DNA from: Haemonchus contortus
Taxonomy: Eukaryota; Nematoda; Chromadorea; Rhabditida; Trichostrongylidae
Direction: 5' to 3'
DNA: 64,000 nt
Assembly (NCBI GenBank): GCA_000469685.2
Contig: LS997566.1
Span: 4,378,804-4,442,803 of the forward strand
Shown piece after piece: positions 45,121 through 58,436 of the stretch. Positions within the stretch are counted from its first letter, which is position 1. Each line of letters begins with the position of its first letter. The notes below the pieces were generated by a model, which saw nothing but the letters and a program-made list of their open reading frames with translations, was not told the origin of the DNA and made no database searches. A program made the position numbers and the translations under genes.

Positions 45121-47434
45121 GCATAGTCCACGATAACATTTGAGGTTCCTTCTTTTTTATTCGGGAAGCAGAAGTATATTTTGGGAATAGTCAATCTGTA
45201 GTGAAGAAAGCGAGAGAATCCATCTATTTGAAGAAAAAGAAGGTCCCTAAAAAGTAGGGAAAATAAGTTTGGACGAGAATGCCATACTGGAGATGATATG
45301 CAAGGGGCATTCGGACGAGATTTCATTTGTTGCAGTTGCACAAAGAGCTGACTAGATCAATTTAGAAATGTCCAGAGTTAAATGCCTTCTATTTCGCTAT
45401 GAGTCACGACAAGTTGTTTGAGCTTCTTACATGTGCTCCTTTGTGAATGGTGCAGCCTCTACAATGCCGGTGAAGATTGTCTAAGGTTACACACGGTACA
45501 ATCTTACACGGTACAATTTTGTGCCTTCATAACGCCTTGAATAGGCCGTTTGGCCCTTGGTGGCGCCAGATATGGTGTACGAGGGAGCCTCCAATTCATC
45601 CTGTGGGGAAATCTCAGACTTTTTATTAACGTGAACTGTACCTTCAAAAGCAAAATTCACGTCGAATGTGATTTTCGAGATTTCTCCTTAGGATTCACCT
45701 GTGAGGTTGCACCACCCACACCGGGACCAACACCTTGTGCGCGGCCAGCTTTTTGCATTGGCGTGCACCTTTCAGCCATTCGTCCAAATACCCCTTCCAT
45801 GCAACTTATGTGGCCGCATTCTCGACTAACCCCCAATTTAAAACATTTTTTTGAAGCCTTATGTTCCTCTAGACACTCCGATTTTCGCTGTTTTCTTCGA
45901 CTTTTTGCATTATTATGAGCTATCTTTTTCATTTTAGTCTACAACTGAATAGTCCGGCCAAATAATCAAGAACTGAAAGGTCCGGAAATTGAAAATTCGA
46001 GAAAAGCAGTGTACTTTTTGGAGTTGGACAAATGACACTAAATCATTTGAATTGAAATTTGGAATTCTGAGTCACAAATCCTTATTAGAAGAAGTGCACG
46101 TGATTCGCTTCAACTAATCTACGAAACATGACAAGAATAGTGCTGCGCACTCGTCAGACTTTTTCCCGACTATGAGCTTGTTGGATGCTCTCCAAGAATT
46201 TTAGGATTTAATCTGATTTCCAGTAAAAAATAATCCTCCCCGGAAAATGTGATGATTAAAAATAGTAGCTTATCTTTTATCCCGAAAACGTGATCCGTTT
46301 CTGAGCAGCTGTCCTGAAGCAGCACGTCCATCATCTGCCTCTAAGCAGTCACGTTGGTTGCTAATTTTATTCACTGATGAAAGGAGGAAAGGCGAGATTT
46401 CAGGACATACACGACGCATCGCTACATGCGTCGTAAAGCGGTTTAGATTAGCACTTAGAAGTCTTCGGCCAAACGCTTTCACGCTTTTTCGTTCACAACT
46501 TTTTTCTTAGTGGAGCAAATCGTGCAAAATTTTGATATGCTTAACTGTAGCATATTTCACACTTTTCAACACTACTCGACTGCAGCGCAGCAATACCCAC
46601 ATAACTAAAAGCAAGGTGTCTGTTGCGGTAGCAGTCTTCGCTAAAAGCAAAGTCAGCAACGTCTGCAATTATTTGCACTTGCGTTTTCTCCTCTACTTTA
46701 TTTGGGATTAGCGCTCGTACACTCTAGGTAAAAAGGCAAAGAAGCCCTAGAAGGTCCCCAGTGTCCCTTTCCAGATGATTTTGAGTTCAAGCTCTTTGGG
46801 ATATGTGGAACATGATCAGATTGCAGATTAATAGTAGTTAACATTCACAATACACTCATGCCATGCGTATTGAAATTTTGCATGATTACATGAATTAGGA
46901 AAGAAGTTACGACTGAAAAGTGCGACTGAAGAATCATTTTGCCAAAGACTTCTAAGCGCTACTGTATGTTGGGCGAATTATGAGTCCAAAATCGGTCTCG
47001 ACAGGCACTCCTGCTCAATGCTTACAAAAAAATGTGATTAACCGAAGAATTGAACTGTGGTGTAGTGGAAAGTGCCCACCCGATTCAACCTAGCCTTCCA
47101 TTTCTTCATGACCGGCTGCTGACCAGCCTGGAAGGATGTATGCACTAGCTTGTATCCCAATATTAGAGGTACATGAAACTATCGCAAACAGTGCCTTCGG
47201 AATGAGACATGAGCCTTCTTGCGAAGTGAGTCGATGGTGACAATGATGAACACTTTTCATCTCAACTATTTGTTTGTAATGAGCTCTGCTCCATCAAAAA
47301 CTTTAAGAAAAGCTGAAGTTCAAGAAGTTCTCAGTAGTGATTTCATGGCAGTAGATAGGTGTGTGCATAGTTATCATAGGAATGCATGTCCCTAGACGCT
47401 AATTATTAAGTTGATCCTCCCATATATCGAAAGA
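45121..47434. repeat. alpha right part and beta block, unit B
   Basis: It aligns at about 75-80% with 3022-4143 and 11174-14648 but lacks both the gypsy element (empty site 45978-45981) and the 2.0-kb inverted-repeat element (empty site about 46505). It carries a CGTGAACTGTACCTTC string at 45630. No gene is seen. Confidence 0.75.
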
Positions 47435-47605
47435 GGGGTAGGTGGGACGATGACAAATGACTACCACTACTTAGCGCAAAGTGTGGAGTTCAAATCCCCA
47501 CCTCTATTTATCTAGGCTAGGCAAGTACTTTTTTTCTTGGTTAGGTGGGTCCAGGCTTCGGAACAGTACGTCGGTTAAACTCCCCAAGTCATTTCATGGG
47601 CGACA
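47435..47605 (+). mobile_element. tRNA-derived SINE, old copy (unit B)
   Basis: A GAGTTCAAATCCCC B-box-like string and a closing CAAGTCATTTCATGGGC place it as the counterpart of 14650-14865. Confidence 0.6.
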
Positions 47606-47759
47606 TACGCGTCGAAACGCCGTTCACGCACCTGATCAGAAATCGAATTCATACGACAAAATGGGTAGGGTATGCTTACCAGCGAAGTAACCCACCTCTG
47701 CCGACGAACATCCAACGCATGGCATGTTGATGGTAAAATTCGATTAAGGATGAAGTCAG

Positions 47760-50546
47760 GATTCTCTGTTCCTGTTGCTTTGGACGAGCTTGTCTGATTC
47801 CAAACAATGATCATTTGTCAGAGACTGGGGCTGGCATCGTCGATGATTTACTTCAGGTCAAGTTTGGTTTTTTAAGTGCACAAAAATGCTTCGAAATCCT
47901 TCTCCTCTTTCGTCCGTTCCCCCATACAAATGTTTATCCTTCTTTGATGCCTTCTTATTTAGCTCAGCTCTATAGTTAGGGGCAGAAAATCCACCAATAA
48001 AGGAAGAAGCGTTTGGGAAGCCTCAGTAGGACAGTCTTTGGATAGACGTCTAGACGCAACCCTATGCACCTCCCAAGTGCAGGGAATCCATCTTCATTCT
48101 AATGGTAGCGTTTCAGTTACGTATTGTGCCTAGGACACGGGTCGTCCGTATGGCTTCTCCATTGTTTTTCTACTCTCGCTGTTGTGGACGCTATGAAATC
48201 AAACCGAAAGAAGGCAGCTTTCAGTTCAATCATCCCCGATTGCATTCTATGTGAGTAAGACGCCCTTTCCTAATGAAAGTGTTTTATTCAGATTTTCGTG
48301 AAGGGATATGAAAGTGCTCAGACTGTATTTTCGCGGTGGGACTATGATAAGACTTTACTGTCGGACGCTGAAGAAGAGGCTGCTTGGACTGGGAAGCTAA
48401 TCCTCCATTCATTCTACTAAGCTACACTACTGGTCACTGAAAAATCACTTTGAACCTTTTTTCTCATAACTCATCTCAGACTCGATTTTTTGACTGGTTT
48501 TTTTGGCATGTTGACAATAGTAATGATTCTTAACATTCCCATCATAGAACTCACAAAACTTCTTTTTATTCCATTTAAAAGATCACTTTTGACAATTTTT
48601 CTGAGAAGGACCAAATAGCCCCAGTTTCAACAACTCAACATAAATCACTTGACTTAAAGCTATCACCTTGAGATTGAAACCTGAATAACTACTAGTCTAA
48701 TACTTTGCAGCAAAGCCGTTGGCATCGACGGAGCAACTTGTCGATCAGGCACTTATCAATTTTCTTCCATTCTCCTTCAAATTGACCAAGCCTCTGAGCA
48801 GCAGTTGTAGCTATTTCATCGGCTGTCCTTTTCATGAGTTCCTGCCGGATGGGTTCAATGATATTCAGGCCAATGGACTGACTGGGCCAGCCGAGGCATC
48901 GAAGTTCCCGATGAGTCAGCCACTCGCGCACCCTTCTAGACCTGTGTTAAGGATTGCTATCTCGCTGGAAATTAAGTTTTCTGCAGTGCGCACGGGGGGC
49001 GAAATGTAGCATGCAATTTTCCAGGATGTCTACGTACATATGCTGGTCCATAGTGGTGGGAATGCAGTGTAGGGGCCCTATACCTGGACTCGGAAAACAT
49101 CCCCAAACCAATAATGAATCGACACCGTGTATAAGAGTTGTCAATTGGTACTTGGGGTCGAAACATGTAATATAAAAGGTCGTCTGCAAAGGAATCCCAT
49201 CTGACCTAAGCAAAATAATCTTTGACTAGTCGCTCTAGATGACTTCAAGTCATTAATCGAAGGTCCAGTGAAGGTGCTTACGTGCCCATTGAAGTCGAGC
49301 ATGTCTGCTTTTCAGAGATTCAGACACTTTTTCACAAGTTTTCTTCCATATAATCTAGCATCTCACAGGCGTCCGTTGATGGTATCCCAGATGGTAGCGA
49401 CGTCGCCATCGTCGATGTTTTGGACAACATATCAGAGGATACTCGTTGGAAAGCCTGGGTAGACGCTCAAATGGTCTTCCTATCGTCTTCAGGAGCGGCA
49501 ATCCGTGACCTTCCTGAGCTGCCCGTTTGATTGAGCCTGCGAAAGAGACTCACTGCTCCTGATAGCCCTTCTAATCATAGAACTTGGCAGAACAAACAGC
49601 CTTGGATGTTGAGCATGGGTCAATTTCTGCTTACTGCCCGTGGCAATCGCAGAGGGCTACTCCACAGTCAGATAGTGAGAGCCAGAGTTTCGTCTCCTCA
49701 GTGAGAGCGAGCAGCTAACAGAACAAAAGAATCACTGACATATCTAGACTCAAAAAGCAAAATGAAACCTAGATAAGGAACATGCCCCTTCCGTAAGTGT
49801 TTTGAACAATAATTCACCCACTCAGCCGGAAAAGAGCTACCGCCGATTCTGCATCGCAGAAGAGTCGGTAGTTTTTGAAAAGGGTACTGTCAAAAATCAG
49901 TCAGAAACATCGAGTCCGAGATGGGTTATGACAAAAGAGGTCCAAGGTGATCTCTTTTTGACCAGTACTGTAGTAAAAAAATGAAATTCAGGGAAAATCT
50001 TTAGAAAATTTTGAACACAATAATATTCTTTTCATACTCAAGTACCTTTTTCAGAAAATGATTGTTCTTGCTTATATTATACGGAATACGGATAGACACA
50101 TGGACAATTTATTGTTCAGGTGATGAGCTAACTGTTTTGAAAACACCCTTAAGGTGTTAGTGGCTCATATACCCTCTTCTTATTACTCAAAGTTCCCACA
50201 CACTTGATCGCTCTGTCAAAATTCCTGGAAGGAACTGCAGGAACCAAGCTTTCCAGCTGAAAGTTAGAGCCTATTGTTGATCTTGTGAGGTCCTCGACGT
50301 GGCATGTCACCCGATAGCTAGAAAAATGAGCCCCTCAACAATTCACGAGGGCGTATGCACATTCTCGGCCATTCAGAATCGATTCCCTCAATGAATATAA
50401 ATTTCTTTTCTAATAAGAACTAATTTCGGTGATTTTGTGCTTTGTAGCAACATTTTCCTTACGAATATCGACGAAATCAACCCAACACTGACAACTGGGC
50501 CCAGTGGTTTCGGGTTCGGCATTGCAATAACTATGGTCGTTCATGA
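47760..50546 (+). pseudogene. PI4K2 partial duplicate, broken
   Basis: Counterparts of PI4K2 exons lie at 47760-47856, 48117-48224, 48292-48415 and about 50030-50119, plus the terminal exon 50465-50546. The 5' exon with the ATP site is missing because homology begins inside the gene. Donors after 48224 (GT to TT) and at about 48380 are lost, as is the acceptor before 50035 (AG to AT). [11 protein letters not shown] has become [12 protein letters not shown] Tc1-like element sits between the exons, and the exon with AIDNGLAFP is deleted. Many differences from the first copy are synonymous (for example six against one in the LFVKGYESA exon), so it was probably constrained before it decayed. Confidence 0.88.
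48425..49970 (-). mobile_element. Tc1-like transposon, decayed
   Basis: Inverted ends CACTACTGGTCA and TGACCAGTACTG, similar over about 80 bp, are flanked by TA (48423-48424 and 49971-49972). On the minus strand the remains of a transposase show VWGCF, MDQHMYVDILE and WPSQSIGLNIIEPIRQEL motifs, the last matching the SPDLNPIEN region of Tc1, but with stops and frameshifts. The uninterrupted site is near 39675 in the intact PI4K2 copy. Confidence 0.9.
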
Positions 50547-50589
50547 TGCTGAAAAACGTCAACTAATGTATTGACGATAAAAATAAAGT

Positions 50590-53280
50590 TTTATCAATGA
50601 ATATCGAATGCCTGTTAGGCGATTTATTCGTTTTGCAAGCTCATATATGGTGAAGAGAACCAAATTGAGAATCTTATGGGCGAACGACATGTTGTCAGAG
50701 GGTTTTCTCGTGAACAAGACCCTGCTGCAGATTCTTGTGCCGAGAAAACATACTGTGCAAGCGCAGGCTCATCTACTTCCCCCCCCCCCCCCCCCTAACC
50801 AGTATGTCTGTTCTCAGAACACTGCACGCACAAGTTCACTCCATGAAGGTACTCGGGAAAGACCAGTCTGAGATAGTTTTGAGGTACCTTTCATGCTTCA
50901 TTGAAATACAACAATTCATTGCTCAAACTGAATAAATCGATGAACGGTTATGGAAGAAGGAAAGTGAAAAGCTAAACTAAATATTCCCTAATTGGGAAGT
51001 TGCAGTAGCATTTATGAACAAGAGAAGAAGTCAACCCCAATTGTGGGGCGCTCCCAGACACTTCCATCGCGACTTGTAGAGGCGTTATGGTTCCTTGGAG
51101 CCCTACATTGAAATTTCGGGGCAGTCCGACGTACAAGTCGGTGATATCAGCCTCATAGGCTAGTCTGGTATGGAGTGGCCAACACCGTAGGGATGGATTC
51201 GTGCTTGCGCAGGGCAAACTTTAGTCTGGGATTATGCCCGGACTATATATGTGATATGCACGGCACTTATCCATTTATACCGTGGCTGAAGAAACTGTTG
51301 GATCCTATCAAATGTATAGATAAAGCTGCATTCTTTATGCTTTTCCCTCAGCTCACAACCCTGTGCATAATTCCTTGGCGACTACTACGTTGCTCATTAG
51401 TTTGTGTTTACGGATGTTTTCTCATCTCTGCTGATGATTATCAGAATCACCTAATGCGAAAGAAGACCATAGGTCATCGAATCTAAACTGATTTCCGTTT
51501 CTCTGCAATAAATCTGTTGCCCATAGTCGGGAAAGATCGGTTCGATGACTAGAGATTATGGAAAGTTCGGATCCCTCAATCTACTGATCAGTTTCATGGT
51601 CCTTAGATTTTGCTGGAAATGAAGTTCATTATGTCTGTTAGGGATATGCACCCTTAAAGATGGCTTGGCATTCTCGGATAAGAGACAACATGAAGAAAAT
51701 TTTCTGAAAGGCTGCTGCTCCTGTATTGTTCGGACAGGGAATTTCCAAAATGGGATAAGGCTTATTTTTCGTCGATTGAATCATTCATGCCTTACAAGGC
51801 GGTGATACTTGAATCGAAATCAAAATGATTTCATCGATTCCTTCAAAAAGAGTATTTCATATTTAACTATCTGAACCTTTTTTTTTTTGATTTATGAAAA
51901 AATCCAATACTGTACAGCTGTACGGTTATTACATAGATGCAAGTAACAAAAGTTTTCAGAGAATGCCTGCAGCAGTAGTCAATCCCATCAACGGGTACGT
52001 ACATAAGGTTAGAAGGATAAAGTTTTTGGCGTTAATCAATCCCGTCTGAGGGATGTGCCTCCGCACTCGACTTCCATTTAGAATCGTCGCGTAATGTGTG
52101 CGTATGTGGCCTATACAATGACTTGCAGTGGCCAGCTGATGTACAAGTGAGTGCTTTTATCCTCCCAGACGAGTCTGGTACCAATTTGCCGACCCCGGAG
52201 GCTGCCGACCCCGGCGAAGGCTTAGTTGGCCTAGACGGGCATCGATCCGGAATTGGAACCCCTGACCGTGCGTGTAATAGTGCGCCACTTGCCACTACAC
52301 CACCTCCGCCCAAATGGTACTTGAGGAAAGTGCCCATTTCCTGTATTGCTTTTTCCTGTTTGCAAAATGCATCTAAAAAATTAGTTCTGTTCATAGTTCA
52401 TAAGTTCATAAGTTGTTCCTGCGGCTGATAATGGATAAAAGGAATCCGTGCTAGTACATGCTGGACACGTGCGTTAAACACCTGATCATACGTGAGATTG
52501 TGTCGATAACGTTGCTGTAAAGATAAGCATCGATAAAAAGTCCAATCTCTGAGTTTTTTTGCAAAATGCATCTACTTAATTGGTTCTGATTCTTCAGAGA
52601 AAATGAAACTGGTGAGTGGAAAATCCGTAAAGAAGCAGAATTGCAGAAGATTCTAGACCTCATCCAATAAGGCTTAACTCATATCCAAACACATTATGAG
52701 AGGAAGATTATCCTGACAAGAGCTTATTTTTTGAACCATTGACGCAAAGCTAGTGCATAGGGGTTATTGCCGTAAGAGAGGACATTCTCGCTGCTCCAAA
52801 GCCGACAGATTTTCTGCAGATCAAAAAAGCACCGCAAAAGCAGCACCTTCAAGCAATTTCCTCTCGTTGTCAGAATCTCGATTAACCTTGAAAATGAACT
52901 GGTTCATAGATGGATTTTTGTTTTTAAAGTTTAACGGCTTAAAAAGAACTCCGATAAGTCAATGAGCTTTCTGAGAGATGCCTTAAGTGAAGTGGCAGTA
53001 AAATGGAAAATGCAAGGGGACTCTCAATAGTGTAAGAATTGAAGAGCACGGCATCCGAAAAGCACAGGTATGCACTTAAATCGTACCTGTGACCAGAGGT
53101 CTCCCACAGCTCAGCGACCTCAAAAAGAAAATGGGAAATTTCCGATCTCCGATACATCATCAGGAAGGGTAAGAGATTGCTGAGCTGAGGTTTTGGTGTA
53201 GTGTAGTCATCACAAAATTCATTGTAAAAGCGTCTATTGGCATGCAATAAACGCAAAACTTAGCTTCAGCTTTTATTTCC
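50590..53280. repeat. alpha block, unit C (diverged)
   Basis: It aligns at about 75-80% with 42113-45120. It lacks the MITE at 42111 and the insert at 42662-43042, so it preserves the older arrangement. A 14-C run lies at 50780-50794. No gene is seen. Confidence 0.75.
52108..52312 (-). mobile_element. tRNA-derived SINE, well-preserved copy
   Basis: On the minus strand it starts GGGCGGAGGTGGTGTAGTGG (A-box), has GGGTTCCAATTCC (B-box), then GGCCAACTAAGCCTTC, GGTACCAGACTCGTCTGGGA and a closing CAAGTCATTGTATAGGCC. It is the most complete SINE in the window. Confidence 0.75.
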
Positions 53281-53294
53281 ACATTTATTTTTTT

Positions 53295-53541
53295 TGTGGC
53301 ATTACGTACTTCCGAGGATGCGCGCGGACAATCGTGCGGCAAAGTTCGTAACGATTTGACTGGCTTTAGCGCCTATCATTGGGGCCCAAATGCGAAGTGG
53401 AGTTCATCTGAGCCTACTGAACTACTTTACTTTACTGAACTTTGTGCCCCGAAAATTGGCGTCAGAGTCATACAAATCGTCACGAACTTGACCGCGCAAG
53501 TTGCCGCGCGCGTCCTCGGACGCAAGTAGTGCACGTCCTCC
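53295..53541. mobile_element. foldback MITE, second copy
   Basis: It has the same arms as 24692-24948 (CCGAGGATGCGCGC, AAGTTCGTAACGATTTG and GGGGCCCAAA, with inverted counterparts). No flanking direct repeat was found here. Confidence 0.75.
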
Positions 53542-53639
53542 GATAAGTGCACTGATTTGTTCATCTGCTGATCCCCGCAACTCATATTATACGTCACTAC
53601 GAGTCTGAATAGAAGTCGAACGCAAGGGGTGCTCCGACG

Positions 53640-54520
53640 GGATAGATTGGTGTTTCAAGGGTTTATCTTTTAAGACTTCAATCTCCCATAGAAAACTTGT
53701 TCGAGAATAGCTTTGCCTTTTTTCTCGAAAAATTGTCTTATGACTAGTAGCAAGATTTGCGATGTTCTTAGGAGTACAAAACGTCTGCTCTTCACGCGTC
53801 CGACTTTTTCTTCCCGACTAGAGCTTCCCGAATGCTTTCTAATAATTCCTGTAATTTGCTGTGATCATCACTAGCACGTGATCCCTTCCAGGAAGCTTTG
53901 ACGATTGAAATATAATAATAGCCTGTCCTCTATCCTGGCAAGTTTATTCGAATTTGAGCAGCTCTTTTGACGCAGCACGTCAATCGTTTTTCTCTACACA
54001 GTCAGGTTAATTTTAGTTTTATTTATTTTTGAGAAAAGAGTAGGTGAGATCTTAGTTGATGCCCCAGGTAGGGGGAATCATGGGCTCAAAATTGGTCTCG
54101 ACACCTACTGCTGCTCAATCCTTTCAATAAAAGAGCGTTTATCTGGAGAATGTACTACGTGTAGAAAGACGCGCCACGCATTGTCGATGGATCGAAGTGA
54201 CAATGAGACTGCTACCCGACCAATCCAACCAACCGATCGAGGCCGGGACATTGGTACCAGACTGGGAGGATGGATGCACCAATTTTTTTCCCAATAAAGG
54301 TACATGAAATTATCGCAAGTAGTGCCAGGAGCAGGATATGATTCTTGCACAGTGAGTCAAGTAGCAGCAACGATGAACATTTCTTACTTCAACTATTTGT
54401 TTGTGATGAGCTTTCTACGAAAAACTTCCTAAGTAGCAGAGTTTAAGAAGTTCTCAGTAGGAATTTTAGGTAACAGATAGGTGTGTACGTAGTTATGCTA
54501 ATTTTGAAGTTGGCCTTCCC
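53640..54520. repeat. beta block, unit C
   Basis: It aligns with 11300-11700 and 14220-14650 of unit A in diverged form. It is non-coding. Confidence 0.65.
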
Positions 54521-54524
54521 AATT

Positions 54525-54715
54525 TTTGAAACGGGTGCAGGTATGCCTGTCCCAAGTGACTACCACGCGCAAGGTGTGGAGTTGAAATTCCAACCGCTAT
54601 TCGCCTCGGCTAAGCACGAATTTCGTTTCTCCCAAGGCGGTTGGGTGATATCAAGCTTCAGTTGGACACCAGCTGGTCCCGAAAGTCATTTTACAAGGAA
54701 CATATTTTAAGGACG
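54525..54715 (+). mobile_element. tRNA-derived SINE, old copy (unit C)
   Basis: GCGCAAGGTGTGGAGTTGAA followed by TCGCCTCGGCTAAGC marks the same insertion as at 14650. Confidence 0.55.
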
Positions 54716-54854
54716 CCATGTATGTTTCTGAATGTAAGCAGAATGCATTCGGGAGAGACCCAGACCTCCCATTCCCTTCCGAACACCTGAGTTCTCCTTA
54801 TCCGCTTCCTCTATTCGACTTTAATACCCATTGAAAACAAGTGCAGGGCCGACT

Positions 54855-54990
54855 AGAGCACTAACGTCGAGCTCTCGAAGGAACCTTATATATTGAGTAG
54901 GAACACCCTGGTTGCCCAGGACTTCTATCTGCACGGTAGCAAAGGCTTTCTTCAAATCGATGAACGTAAGACATAACGGCATTTTGATAA
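54855..54990 (-). pseudogene. RTE-type LINE reverse-transcriptase fragment
   Basis: Minus-strand translation gives FIDLKKAFATVQIEVL, then GNQGVPTQYIRFLREL. This is the RT block containing the (L/F)DLKKAFD motif, with the Asp after AF changed. Confidence 0.75.
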
Positions 54991-54999
54991 TTTATTTTA

Positions 55000-56930
55000 T
55001 TTTTATTACATTTTGAGATTTTGCGATACTTCAGTGATTCTTGTAAGAGTGTGGATATGACTTTGCAAAATGCATCTACAATATTGCTCAGAGTCTTCAG
55101 TGAAGTAGGATAATGGACAGCCAGAATTGCAAAAGGTTCTTAACCTCGTCTAAGAAGGCTGAACTCATCCGCATTCATTATAACAGAAAGATTGTACTGT
55201 ACAATAGCATGTTCTTCTAATGTATTGCGCAAGTGACACTGTGCAGGGAGCATCCCCGTAGAAGAAGATTATTTCTGCTGATCAAAAACCGTCAGATTCT
55301 GCAGAACAGGAAAAGCACTGCAAAAGTGATAGACAGGAGGATGACGCTGCCTGCATTCCTCTCGTCGTCATAACTCGTCAGGCTCAGAAATGTATGGTTC
55401 GAGAAAGTATTTCCTCTCTTTCCAACTTGAAATAAGCTTTGACTAGCAAATGTACTTTCTAAGGGATGGCTAAGATGGCTAAAATGTCATTGAAATGCAA
55501 GAGGAGTCTCGAAAGCGGAAGAAGTGACGTAATATATGAGTTCTGTTCTTGGCCAAAGAGGAATGAGAGAATCTTCACTGTCCTCCTCTTACAATGCATT
55601 TTGGGGAAAAAATTAGGGACTGCTTCGAGTTACGCATTCGCTGTAACGCAGTTACTACAGAATTTATTGTAACGTCGTCTTTACAGGGGTCATGCATGCG
55701 ATATTCGCAAGGTTTCGTTTCAATTTTTACTTACCCACTTATCAACTTAGTCCAGTCGTGTACTACTAGAGAATAGCAATTTCCTTCCTCGTGCCAAGCC
55801 TTCAGCAGCCACCAGAGTAAATAAAGCAAAAATATAAAGGTCTCAAGGGATTCTCAAAAAACAAAATATTTTTTGGATTCGGCCATTTGTATTGAACTCC
55901 TTGGAAAGAAGCGAATTTTGACTTTTAAACTCCTACAGATGGCTTCTACATGGAATTTTTGACTCATGAAGAGTTTTTTTTGAGTATTAAAGTCTGCTTG
56001 CCCAGTATTCTTGAGTACACATCTTATACCACAGTGCAAGAGCTGAAAGTGTCCATAAGATGGCAGCTGTACATTCGTCGTTCTCTGTTCTCGAATGGAT
56101 CCCGTCAATTGCTCTTTGACATTTCCTATAGGGCCTGGTGCTGATCGCCTCTTACAAGTGATCCTCTCCAAGAGATTTCTTTTTCAACGAGTTAATTCGT
56201 TTTTGAGCAGCTCTCCTGAAGCAGCACGTCAAACATCAGCCTCCAGAGGCAGGTAGGTTTTTGGTTTCATCCCTTGACAAGAAAAGAGGAGGTATGATTC
56301 CAGTTAACCTTTCTGCGATTGAATACAGTTCTCAGTATGGAGAACTCCAATGGAACCCACACAGCTGAGTCTACAGTATACAAGTTATCTCTTGGTATAG
56401 ATAGGCTAAAAAAGGGCATGAACCCAGAAGACACAGCTGCGATTAAAACGGATCGCTCATAGCCAGAAATTGATGGTTCTGAGAAGGCCACATGGGATTG
56501 TCGTTCACAAAGGGCTTAGTTGAAGTGTACCATGTGTTTGTTATGGGCATTGGTGCACCGTCAGGATCGAAGTAACCCCAGCCCAATCCAATTTGGCTTT
56601 TAACCTTGCATGGTCGTCTAGTTGATACCACACTCGTCTGAGAGGATGAAAGCACTGACAATTTACGCGAACAGTGCCTACGAAATGGACGTGAACCTTG
56701 CACAGTGAGTCAGTGGCAGCCATGATGAACATTTCATTTCATCCCTTCAGTTACAATGAGCTCAGTTCTAATCTTCAAAATCTTCAAACTTCAAATGACG
56801 CAAGGGTACAAAAAGTTTTCAGTAGAATCCTCCTTTTAACAGTTACATACTTAGCTCTATGAATAGTTACCAATTAAACAGTAAGTTACCAATCCTCAGG
56901 CATATGACGTACCTACTCATTTTTCGGAAC
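55000..56930. repeat. partial alpha and beta blocks, unit D
   Basis: 55000-55800 aligns with 52555-53260, and 55850-56900 aligns loosely with 11174-11700 and 14400-14650. A minus-strand open frame at 56443-56703 has no clear counterpart in the other units and was not accepted as a gene. Confidence 0.6.
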
Positions 56931-56934
56931 AGGT

Positions 56935-57125
56935 GCAGGTGAAACGTTGCCAAATGAGTACCACTACAATGCGCAAAATGTGGAGTTCATATCCCGCCCG
57001 CTATTCGCCCAAGCTAAGCAAGTAGTTTGGGTTTCCTGAGGCGGTTGAGTGGTAGCCGGCTCCAGAAACATATGTCAGTCGGCCTCCTTAGGTCATTTTA
57101 TAGGAAACAAACGTCGTATGTCTCT
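56935..57125 (+). mobile_element. tRNA-derived SINE, old copy (unit D)
   Basis: ATGCGCAAAATGTGGAGTTC, then TTCGCCCAAGCTAAGCAAG, aligns with the SINE at 14650. Confidence 0.55.
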
Positions 57126-57277
57126 GATTATAAGTCGAATGCATCGACCAATCTGGGATTCGATCGGCGAACTACATATGTGTTGCCGTGCAGCACCCCT
57201 CCTCTGCCTAAGACTATCGCGCATAGCATGAAGATCGACAATACGAAAAGGGAATCGAAAAATGGTAGTAGAGATAT

Positions 57278-57547
57278 ATGGAACGGCCCGACTTCAGTCA
57301 CGAGAATTCTTTCTCAGGAAATCTTTGTTCCCTTTTTACTACTACGCTCGAGCATGTATTCTCCGACAAGCAGCGATCGTGGTTGTTTTTCGGTCCTAAA
57401 GAAGTTTGGCAAGACATGGAAATAGACGACAACCTTGAGACATTAGGTGGCTGTCTGTTGAAGCTGCGGAATGCCGCGAAACACGTGTGTGTAAAATATG
57501 AACGGTTGAATTCCAAACTAAAAGTTGGAATTGATTACTACATGTAA
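57278..57547 (+). other. open segment, possible exon relic
   Basis: The frame reads HVFSDKQRSWLFFGPKEVWQ, then DMEIDDNLETLGGCLLKLRN. The unit A counterpart (15005-15120) is also open, but the differences are mostly replacements (about eight to one), which argues against coding constraint in this frame. Confidence 0.2.
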
Positions 57548-57549
57548 TT

Positions 57550-58436
57550 CCATTCTGTGAATAATCTTTCCAGATTTTTGATATCCAGTCAATTCTCCTA
57601 TACGCTTGTACACTTGTCAGCAACGTTTAGCTTCTCAGAACATCACAATTTTGTTGAACCAGATAGCCTTGTCCTCGGATCAGTATCCTTGAGGCAGTAA
57701 GCCAAAAATCAGTAAGCAGTAATCAGAGAGGCAGTATGCCCTAAGCCTAAAATAGGTGCACCTACGTCAGATTTCACTCTGAAGCTAATTACTGCTCCAT
57801 TAACGGTTTATTCGGGATGAAATAGGAGAATTTGAATTCACAGACATGTGTATGGTCAGCGACAGCGAATGGATTCCCCATAGATTGTTATAGATTATTA
57901 TATAGCATTCCCTATCGACCTAAATACTGGTAGATTGAATATTCTAAAACTGATCATGTCGAGAAATGCCGAAAGATTCGAAAAAAAAAACAATCCGAGA
58001 ACCGTGGGTGGGCATATGATGTAGGATGGAAAACAAGAAATTCTATAGTTATCAGCTGTAACGAGCCTACTACTTGTCTAAAGGTAACTGCAAGTTGACA
58101 AAGGAGTTCACGATGAGGCAACAGCTAACGCCTATCTAGTACATTCACTAGGCCCATGGTCGTGAACTGAGCGAGGTGTTCAGAATCTAGAAATTCAAGT
58201 TTTTGGTCACCTGTTGCGAAGGGCCTTGTTGCCTACCGACAAAAATGTCACAACGAAGGCATCGACAATATTGACGTGATCGCGGGATGCAATCCTCTGG
58301 ACCTCTCATACTTTCCCAAACACCTGGGTCCCCCCTGACCGCTCCCTTTCTTCGACTTTAATGCCCATTCAAACCAGGTCCAGAGCCTAATAGAGCACTA
58401 ACTTACACATGGTCCCAGGATCAAACCTTCGTTTAA
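57550..58436. repeat. gamma block, unit D, first part
   Basis: It aligns with 15120-15920 in diverged form. No gene is seen. Confidence 0.6.

Noticed and set aside
52240..52312. Possible tRNA gene on the minus strand
   Set aside because: The A and B boxes are present but the arms do not fold as a tRNA, and a SINE body follows directly.
56443..56703. Minus-strand frame resembling a C-type lectin (GLGWGYFDPDGAP...)
   Set aside because: The lectin cysteines and WIGL..W pattern are missing, and no clear counterpart exists in the other units.
57278..57547. Candidate gene exon (KEVWQDMEIDDNLETL)
   Set aside because: Differences from unit A are nearly all replacements in this frame, so there is no sign of coding constraint.
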